A DNA stretch of 8,831 bases from an uncultured Clostridia bacterium (GTDB lineage: Bacteria > Bacillota > Clostridia > Christensenellales > CAG-917). The notes beneath the pieces are model-generated. The model searched no databases, was not told the origin of the DNA, and saw only the letters and a list, made by a program, of their open reading frames with translations. This document shows, piece after piece, positions 1 to 5,104 of the stretch (position 1 is its first letter; each line of letters starts with the position of its first letter). The stretch is taken from positions 1-8,831 of the forward strand of contig CAMWIB010000038.1 in assembly GCA_947174215.1 (NCBI GenBank), written 5' to 3'. Made by a program: the position numbers and the translations under genes.

Positions 1-831
1 TTCATATGCGGAGTCATTGTCGTTGCGCACACCTCGCACTAACATACACGCGCCCACCTCACTCGCAACTTCCACAGCGTACTTATCCGAGAAAATCGCA
101 CGCGCGCCTTTCTTATATTCACACACGCTATTTGCAAGTGCAAGGCGTTGCTCGTTTGTGAAGGTATACCTCTTATCGGGATTTATAAGGCACGCCACGA
201 CAACCTCGTCAAAGCGCGAAAGCGCCTCGTCAAGCACCGCCTCGTGTCCTTTGGTAAACGGGTCAAAGCTACCAGTCATAAGTGCGACTCGCTTGCGTGA
301 GATAAACTCCGCAGTGATAGTCCCCATCTTCTTGGTGCGCTGTTTATATCTGCCGTCCGTCAGCGTATACGTCTTTTCACTGCCGTGTTCAAATACCACC
401 TTGCCGTATTCAGTAAGCAAATCGTTTTTTAAGATGAAATCAAGGGCAATCTCGCCCATATTGCTTGCATAAGGCGGGTCTAAAAATATCAAATCGTACT
501 TGCGGGAAGCATAAACCGCACCGTTCAGTACCGCCATAAAATCGGAGTTTATCACTTCAAAATCACCGCTTAACGTACTTAGATTGTAGTTTATAACCGA
601 AATACTGTCCTTGCTTTTATCAACGAAGGTGACGTGTTCAGCACCGCGGGACAAACACTCTATGCCAAGCGCGCCGCTTCCCGCAAACAGGTCGAGTACG
701 CGTGCGGACGGCACGTCAAGCTGTAAGATATTGAACAGCGTTTCCTTGATTCGCGTAGTAGTCGGGCGCACCGCCTCTCCCTTTGGCGCGATAATATTTT
801 TGCCTTTGAACTTTCCTGCAACAACTCTCAT
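1..831 (-). CDS. rsmD-coaD: RsmD-CoaD fusion: 16S rRNA m2G966 methyltransferase joined to phosphopantetheine adenylyltransferase (3' end outside window)
   Basis: One uninterrupted frame of 277 codons runs from the ATG at 831 off the left edge. Residues 1-177 are a complete RsmD-type SAM-dependent methyltransferase: N-terminal RVVAGKFKGK, the PTTTRIKETLFNIL helix (about 24-37), SAM motif LDLFAGSGALG (46-56) and catalytic DPPY (118-121). RsmD methylates N2 of G966 in 16S rRNA. Directly after it, from about residue 179, comes a CoaD nucleotidyltransferase, which makes dephospho-CoA from 4'-phosphopantetheine and ATP: VALMTGSFDPFTKGH (182-196), K220 in NPDK, and RG..R (266-269), matching E. coli H18, K42, R88 and R91 from memory. 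The usual DFEYE segment reads DSAYE. No stop codon or credible start separates the domains; the ATG at residue 185 would remove the first CoaD strand. The ATG overlaps the upstream TGA (ATGA) and follows GGAGAG at 6-nt spacing, suggesting translational coupling. Many Firmicutes carry rsmD and coaD as adjacent separate genes. The domains are clear; that both are active is inference. Confidence 0.9.
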   Translation of the reverse strand, partial: MRVVAGKFKGKNIIAPKGEAVRPTTTRIKETLFNILQLDVPSARVLDLFAGSGALGIECLSRGAEHVTFVDKSKDSISVINYNLSTLSGDFEVINSDFMAVLNGAVYASRKYDLIFLDPPYASNMGEIALDFILKNDLLTEYGKVVFEHGSEKTYTLTDGRYKQRTKKMGTITAEFISRKRVALMTGSFDPFTKGHEAVLDEALSRFDEVVVACLINPDKRYTFTNEQRLALANSVCEYKKGARAIFSDKYAVEVASEVGACMLVRGVRNDNDSAYE

Positions 832-1403
832 TTTATCTCTCCGTATATATTCGCCTTTTCTCCGTCGCCGTTTATTATGCGCTTTTCCGTCACAAGTACG
901 TCAAGAGGAATATCGAAGCTCTCCACCTGCAAATCAGATACGCTTTGGCAGTCAAACGCTATGCCAATCTTCAAGCAATCGTGAGTGGATAAAAATCTGT
1001 CATAATATCCGCCGCCGTGTCCCACTCTTTTCAGGCCGTCAAACGCTACGAGAGGAATGACTGCGACGTCAATATCATCTATCGTATGCCCGCCCACGGG
1101 TTCAAGGATATTCCACTTATTCTTCTTGAAATTGGTAAACGGCGAAATTACGACTGCGTCCATCTCCTTGCCGCGTACCCTCGGTACTGCAACCGTGCGT
1201 TCAAGCATAAGCGCAAGCCCTACTATCTCATCGGTTGCAGGCTCGGTTTCCGTGCCGAGATATACGAATACGCTATGCGCTCCCGTAAACTCTTCTAAGC
1301 CGCTCAAAGCGTCGCAGATAGCCCCGCTTGCAAGCTCCTTTTCATCACTACTCATCTTTAAGACCGCTGTCTTTGCCGCAAGTCTTGCTTCCGCTTTCGT
1401 CAT
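828..1403 (-). CDS. fau: 5-formyltetrahydrofolate cyclo-ligase
   Basis: This 191-residue protein belongs to the 5-FTHF cyclo-ligase family (E. coli Fau/YgfA, B. subtilis YqgN). The enzyme uses ATP to convert 5-formyl-THF to 5,10-methenyl-THF in the cytoplasm, returning an inhibitory folate to the one-carbon pool. Seen here: a basic N-terminal helix (MTKAEARLAAKTAVLK), VFVYLGTETEP (about 46-55), VAVPRV (71-76), and the signature VGHGGGYYDRFL (127-138) near the ATP/folate site, then a FDIPLDVLVTEKRII C-terminal segment. The length is normal. I chose the ATG at 1403 because GGAGAGG lies 10 nt upstream and the protein then begins as family members do; an ATG at 1430 adds nine atypical residues and has no SD. 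The first 56 nt overlap the 3' end of alr in another frame, so the SD lies inside alr. The TGA stop overlaps the ATG of the next gene. Confidence 0.9.
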   Translation of the reverse strand: MTKAEARLAAKTAVLKMSSDEKELASGAICDALSGLEEFTGAHSVFVYLGTETEPATDEIVGLALMLERTVAVPRVRGKEMDAVVISPFTNFKKNKWNILEPVGGHTIDDIDVAVIPLVAFDGLKRVGHGGGYYDRFLSTHDCLKIGIAFDCQSVSDLQVESFDIPLDVLVTEKRIINGDGEKANIYGEIK

Positions 1404-2418
1404 TCTCGTATATCCTCTCCACGCGCCCATGCCAGCACGTCATAACCGTATATTCAATACTCTTCCGCTGTTTTGCTACGTCTAAGATGCTTGCGCCGTC
1501 AACAAGCGTAACTTCTTCGCCTATGCTTGGAAGATACTCGCCGCAGTCCACGATACACATATCCATACACACTCTGCCAAGTACTCTGCACCGTCTGCCG
1601 CGGATGTACACATCGGACGGGCGTTCTCTGCACACGCCGTCTGCGTATCCGCCGAATATCACCGCGGTATTCGTATCTTTGTCGAGCTTAAAATTGCCGT
1701 AGCTGACAAATTCATCCTTACTCACGCGCCGCGCGGCTACGACCTCACTCACAACTCTCATTGCGCCGTTATAAGCGGAAATTCCCACTCTCACCATATC
1801 GTAATGCAGTCGTTTGCACGCTATACTGTGACTTGCCGCAAGATGCCGAGTTGCATTCGGATAGTACTTTCTTACTACCTTACACATTCTGTCAAACGCG
1901 GAAATTTGCTTAGTCGAGCGCACGCGCAGGTGCGAGTACGCGCCTTCAACCTGCACGCCTATGATTTTCAGTCTTGACAGTACGCCGTCAAGTTCACCAT
2001 CGCAAAAGCCGAGGCGGTGCATTCCGCTATCGAGCGCGATATGCAACCTTATATCCTGCGGTTTAGCCTTTCCGCTTTCAATCAATTCCTCTATGCGTGC
2101 AAGCTGAATCTCGTTTGAGAGCGCAAGCACGAGTCCTTTCTCAACGGCGGGTTCAAGCTCATCAACGGACCATATCAACGTAAGCACGTCACGCAATACA
2201 CCGCAGTCTTTAAGCCGTACGCCCTCATCCACGGTTGCCACTCCATATGCGTCAACATAGTCCTCTACGGCAAGTGCGACTTCCGACAGCCCGTGTCCGT
2301 ACGCGTCCGCCTTGACCATAAGAAGTAGCTTTACATTTGTCTGCGCCCTTACGTGCCTTATATTCTGCCGTATCACGCCCAAATTTATATACGCTTTAAG
2401 TTTGATAGTCCACCTCAC
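1348..2418 (-). CDS. alr: Alanine racemase (PLP-dependent)
   Basis: Alr interconverts L- and D-alanine, supplying D-alanine for peptidoglycan. From the GTG at 2418 the protein has 356 residues. Visible motifs: the PLP lysine in VKADAYGHG (K36), SGMHRLGF with the Arg (R135) expected near the cofactor, DMVRVGI (R210), the second catalytic base in FVSYG (Y240), GYADG (Y258) and CMD (M285/D286). The usual H-x-A-N-S-A phosphate-site segment reads HLAASHSIA, so the Asn is absent while a Ser remains. The segment between MVRVGI and VSYG is about 15 residues shorter than I expect from Bacillus-type enzymes. The start is uncertain: the frame is open from a TTG at 2460, with GTG codons at 2448 and 2418, and none has a convincing SD. 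I prefer 2418 because it places the PLP lysine near the usual position (34-39). The hydrophilic C-terminal tail (about 338-356) is encoded over the start of the next gene. Confidence 0.9.
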   Translation of the reverse strand: MRWTIKLKAYINLGVIRQNIRHVRAQTNVKLLLMVKADAYGHGLSEVALAVEDYVDAYGVATVDEGVRLKDCGVLRDVLTLIWSVDELEPAVEKGLVLALSNEIQLARIEELIESGKAKPQDIRLHIALDSGMHRLGFCDGELDGVLSRLKIIGVQVEGAYSHLRVRSTKQISAFDRMCKVVRKYYPNATRHLAASHSIACKRLHYDMVRVGISAYNGAMRVVSEVVAARRVSKDEFVSYGNFKLDKDTNTAVIFGGYADGVCRERPSDVYIRGRRCRVLGRVCMDMCIVDCGEYLPSIGEEVTLVDGASILDVAKQRKSIEYTVMTCWHGRVERIYENDESGSKTCGKDSGLKDE

Positions 2419-2460
2419 TCGCGTATATGATATGAAGCAATCGCTCACGCCGTGCGGCAA

Positions 2461-2580
2461 GTATGGACTATATTATGTCACTGACATAAACAATTTTATT
2501 AGAACTAAACGTTCTATCTTTATGTCAGGATTTCCGTTTACTCAACTTTCCGCTGATATGTCATCGCGTACATCGTAAAT
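2461..2580 (-). promoter_or_regulatory. Probable alr promoter/operator region with clustered inverted repeats
   Basis: This region lies between the terminator of the preceding operon and alr, so an alr promoter is expected here. It holds TATGTCA at 2474-2480, 2521-2527 and 2557-2563, plus the inverse TGACATA at 2482-2488; the first and last form a perfect 7-bp palindrome around one base (2474-2488). A second perfect inverted repeat, TAGAAC/GTTCTA with a 5-nt spacer, lies at 2500-2516. On the minus strand the best promoter-like pair I see is CTGACA (2523-2528) and TCTAAT (2498-2503), each 5/6 to consensus but 19 bp apart, so the exact promoter is tentative. A regulator binding the TATGTCA sites is inference; I do not recognise the motif. 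Confidence 0.45.
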
Positions 2581-2617
2581 CAAAAACGGAGTCATCGCTG
2601 ATGGCGGTAACTCCGTT
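2581..2617 (-). terminator. Rho-independent terminator of the pgsA-valS-membrane operon
   Basis: On the minus strand, AACGGAGT (2610-2617) pairs with ACTCCGTT (2585-2592). Inside it CGC and GCG pair around a CATCA loop, giving a nearly continuous stem of about 14 bp. A run of T follows (AAAAA at 2582-2586 on the plus strand). It begins four bases past the TGA of the preceding gene, which ends at 2621. This is a standard intrinsic terminator layout. Confidence 0.85.
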
Positions 2618-2620
2618 ATA

Positions 2621-3103
2621 TCATTCCTGTCCGTCCTTATTTTGCTTTTTATTCTGCGAGAACAGCTCCACCGTCACGTTTGGAATGTATTTTCGAAGTC
2701 CCTTTACAAACGAATCGACCTTTGCCGTAGCCACGTTGACTCTGATTGCGATTTGCTCTTCGGACGACTTTTTATCGTCAACGATTATGAATAGCTCGCT
2801 GGTTTCTATATTCTGCCTTAGAAGTACTATGCTGTCGTAGCTCACGCCGTCCGCTAAGAATCCAAGCATTACGCAAAGTCCGCTATCCTTAAACTTATAG
2901 TAGCTGTTGAAAAGTATCAACGCCGCCGCTACGCATATCACCACTGCCGCGACAAGCGATACCGCGGGTATCGCAGATGAATACTTATATATCCTATCGC
3001 TTGCAAGCATTGCTATATCAAGCCCTACCACTGCAAGCGCGCCCGCGAGTACTACCGCCAATATGACAGTCTTGACCGTGCCGAAGCTCATTCTTATTTT
3101 CAT
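2621..3103 (-). CDS. Small two-helix membrane protein with probable bacterial PH-like domain
   Basis: I do not recognise a named family. The 160-residue protein has two hydrophobic segments (about 6-32 and 44-66), a short tail between membrane and domain, then a soluble C-terminal region. YKFKDSGLCVMLGFLADGV, then YDSIVLLRQN and ELFIIV, followed by a terminal helix VDSFVKGLRKYIP, resemble the strand pattern and capping helix of bacterial pleckstrin-homology-like (bPH) domains; this is pattern-based inference. AmaP-like anchors also have two helices plus a small domain and are an alternative. The ATG at 3103 is preceded by AAGGA at about 8-nt spacing and starts ten bases after the previous gene's TAA. 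An ATG at 3121 (6 residues longer, overlapping by 8 nt) and a GTG at 3136 are less likely. It is the last gene before the terminator and is presumably co-expressed with the two multi-pass proteins. Confidence 0.75.
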   Translation of the reverse strand: MKIRMSFGTVKTVILAVVLAGALAVVGLDIAMLASDRIYKYSSAIPAVSLVAAVVICVAAALILFNSYYKFKDSGLCVMLGFLADGVSYDSIVLLRQNIETSELFIIVDDKKSSEEQIAIRVNVATAKVDSFVKGLRKYIPNVTVELFSQNKKQNKDGQE

Positions 3104-3113
3104 AGATTTATCC

Positions 3114-4184
3114 TTATTCATCTTTTCCCAACTCACCTACAACTTCGTTATTTCCCAAATCATCATCGCTTATACCGCTATCCGCACTGACTGCGAGGTT
3201 ATCAACACCGCTCTCGCCGTTTGCGCTATTCACGTTAAGCCCCGTCTGGTTTGAAATGCGGAAGCCGAACTCCACCGTATTGACAACGGTAGAACTGTCC
3301 GCATAGAACTTGAAGCCCTTCGTCTTATAGTATCCGACAAGCTCCACCGCGCGAAGCAGGAAGTAGTAGATAGACGGCAAAAGTACGGTGATAACGCCGC
3401 ACGTAGGCACTGAAAACGCCGCCGCAAGAAGGTACGTAACACTGAACGTTATCACGTACGACTTGAAGAGTCCGCCGAGGTTTGCCTTTACAAACGGGAA
3501 TGCGCGTGAAAAACCTGTGAATATTCTCTCCTCGGGGTGATGTAAAATTCTCGGAAGCCAGCCGCTGAAAAGCAACGCTTTGCCCGAGAAGAACAACACG
3601 CCCATAACGAGCATTATCGCAAGAGAAAATACGCCGACCAACGAGAGTAAGCCGTATGCCATAGATATGCCTATCACGACCGCGATAAGGTCTATCGGCA
3701 GACTTATAAGAAGCCTTGAAAACGAATATCTGCAACACTTCTTGAAGTTGAGCGCCATATTGCTTGCAAAGCCGAAGCGCAGGTTTGCAGACATAAGCTT
3801 GTTGATGATATCCGCTATCGTATAATAGGACAAGCCCATCACGAAGCTGTACAGCATATATAGGAATACGACCGAGAACGCAAGCGCCGTAGCGAGTCCT
3901 GCCTGCGTGGAAATCTCTTTGAGCAAATCCACCGCTCTTGGAACTATGTCATAAATTGCCACGCGCAGATGGAGTCCTCCGTTCCACATCTCTCTCACGA
4001 TATTGAAGATTCCGTTCACGATAGTCTGAACCTCGGTGGCGCTTACGAGCGCGTCCCAGATTGGAATGAGTATCGCCGCCCCGACTGCGGCGGTAATGAG
4101 CATGGATATGAGTAACCACACCATAATTTTAAGGACGTAGCCCATATTTGAAAACAGTATCGTAATTGAATATCTGAATTCCAT
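3114..4184 (-). CDS. Six-helix integral membrane protein of unknown function, second of a related pair
   Basis: I cannot assign a family. The 356-residue protein has about six membrane segments: roughly 16-47, 97-127, two within 158-205, and two within 240-283. A soluble loop at about 48-96 separates the first two, and a basic segment (NFKKCCRYSFSR) separates the second and third. After helix four come GWLPRILHHPEE and then FSRAFPFVKANLGGLFKSYV, which resembles AFKMAWSNMSGKTFQTMV at the same topological place in the upstream neighbour. The last 50 or so residues form an Asn-, Asp- and Glu-rich, probably cytoplasmic and disordered tail ending in VVGELGKDE. The ATG at 4184 follows AGAGGT at about 8-nt spacing, 34 nt after the upstream gene. 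No catalytic or transporter signature is visible; a transport, stress or envelope role cannot be distinguished. Confidence 0.8.
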   Translation of the reverse strand: MEFRYSITILFSNMGYVLKIMVWLLISMLITAAVGAAILIPIWDALVSATEVQTIVNGIFNIVREMWNGGLHLRVAIYDIVPRAVDLLKEISTQAGLATALAFSVVFLYMLYSFVMGLSYYTIADIINKLMSANLRFGFASNMALNFKKCCRYSFSRLLISLPIDLIAVVIGISMAYGLLSLVGVFSLAIMLVMGVLFFSGKALLFSGWLPRILHHPEERIFTGFSRAFPFVKANLGGLFKSYVITFSVTYLLAAAFSVPTCGVITVLLPSIYYFLLRAVELVGYYKTKGFKFYADSSTVVNTVEFGFRISNQTGLNVNSANGESGVDNLAVSADSGISDDDLGNNEVVGELGKDE

Positions 4185-4218
4185 TTAGCTTTACCTCTCT
4201 ACGCGCCGTAGCACGCGG

Positions 4219-5088
4219 TTATCTTTTATTTTTCGACCAAATATCTTTTTTCTTGTTCAGCAAATCCATACGCTCCGTACCCGTAACCTCGTAGAAGATG
4301 TTGTACATAAGCGTGAAATAGAACGGCACTATAATCGCATACGATATAGCGTCGAGTATCGTGCGGCACACTACGCCGAGGTCAAACGCCGCAGTGATAA
4401 CCATAATCAACTGCAACGGTGCAACTGCGGTTATTATCGTGACCATCGTCTGAAAGGTCTTGCCCGACATATTGCTCCACGCCATTTTGAACGCACTTCC
4501 CGACTTCAAGCCCGTATGAAGCATATACGGCGGCCACAGTATGAACAGCGACATCGTGCATATCATTCCAAGCTCCATAAGGCAAAGCGTAATGACGCTG
4601 AATACGAGCGCGGTCGTCTGATTTGAAAACACGTTCGCCCAAAGGAAGTACAGCACCGTAGTGACTATATTGAAAAATTCAAGGCTTGCACCCGCCACGA
4701 CGACGAACTTTATCGCCGTAAGCAGATTGTAGTTGAGTCTTGTCTTGATATAGCGCGGGCTAACCGTAAACTCGCCCACTCTCATATGGCGGTCAATCAC
4801 GCCAAAAGTCACCGCACCCGTAAACACGAGCGCAATCAGTCCTATCAAGCCAAGATACCAGAACTCATACGGCAAATGCCATATCATACCAAACAGATTG
4901 CCTATACCCGACACTTCCAACGACTTCATATGGAACAGATAGTACAGCGTAGACGTCGGCGACAGCAAAAACGCGAGCAACAGCGCAGGCACGAGGTTTA
5001 TCAAAACCAAGTACATACCGTTGCTTACAAAATATCTCCAAGTTGATTTGAAGCAATTAAAATTTTTGCTACTGTCCTTGACAATCAT
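4219..5088 (-). CDS. Six-helix integral membrane protein of unknown function, first of a related pair
   Basis: I cannot name this 289-residue protein. About six membrane segments are visible: 25-50, 76-98, 123-153, 159-190, 214-235 and 245-268. A basic loop (RHMRVGEFTVSPRYIKTRLN) lies between helices two and three. Helix four is followed by ILWPPYMLHTGLK and the amphipathic segment AFKMAWSNMSGKTFQTMV. The C-terminus is short and basic (NKKKDIWSKNKR), suggesting a cytoplasmic end. Helix count, loop placement and the A-F-N-G-F-V pattern before helix five match the next gene, so the two look like diverged tandem duplicates. The ATG at 5088 has GAGGA 6 nt upstream and lies only 16 nt after the valS stop, implying cotranscription with valS. 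There is no signal peptide, enzyme motif or ATPase motif. Confidence 0.8.
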   Translation of the reverse strand: MIVKDSSKNFNCFKSTWRYFVSNGMYLVLINLVPALLLAFLLSPTSTLYYLFHMKSLEVSGIGNLFGMIWHLPYEFWYLGLIGLIALVFTGAVTFGVIDRHMRVGEFTVSPRYIKTRLNYNLLTAIKFVVVAGASLEFFNIVTTVLYFLWANVFSNQTTALVFSVITLCLMELGMICTMSLFILWPPYMLHTGLKSGSAFKMAWSNMSGKTFQTMVTIITAVAPLQLIMVITAAFDLGVVCRTILDAISYAIIVPFYFTLMYNIFYEVTGTERMDLLNKKKDIWSKNKR

Positions 5089-5104
5089 ATTCAGTCCTCA
5101 AATA

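Noticed and set aside
1..279. Separate coaD gene starting at the internal ATG (277-279)
   Set aside because: That start would delete the first strand of the nucleotide-binding fold and has no SD; an ATG at 325-327 lies inside the last RsmD strand with AAGAAG directly abutting it.
1404..1430. Longer cyclo-ligase starting at the ATG at 1430
   Set aside because: No SD upstream and the added residues (MGAWRGYTR) are not family-like, whereas 1403 has GGAGAGG.
2500..2516. SOS (LexA) box
   Set aside because: The canonical Gram-positive box has a 4-nt spacer between GAAC and GTTC; here it is 5 nt, and alr is not a usual SOS gene.
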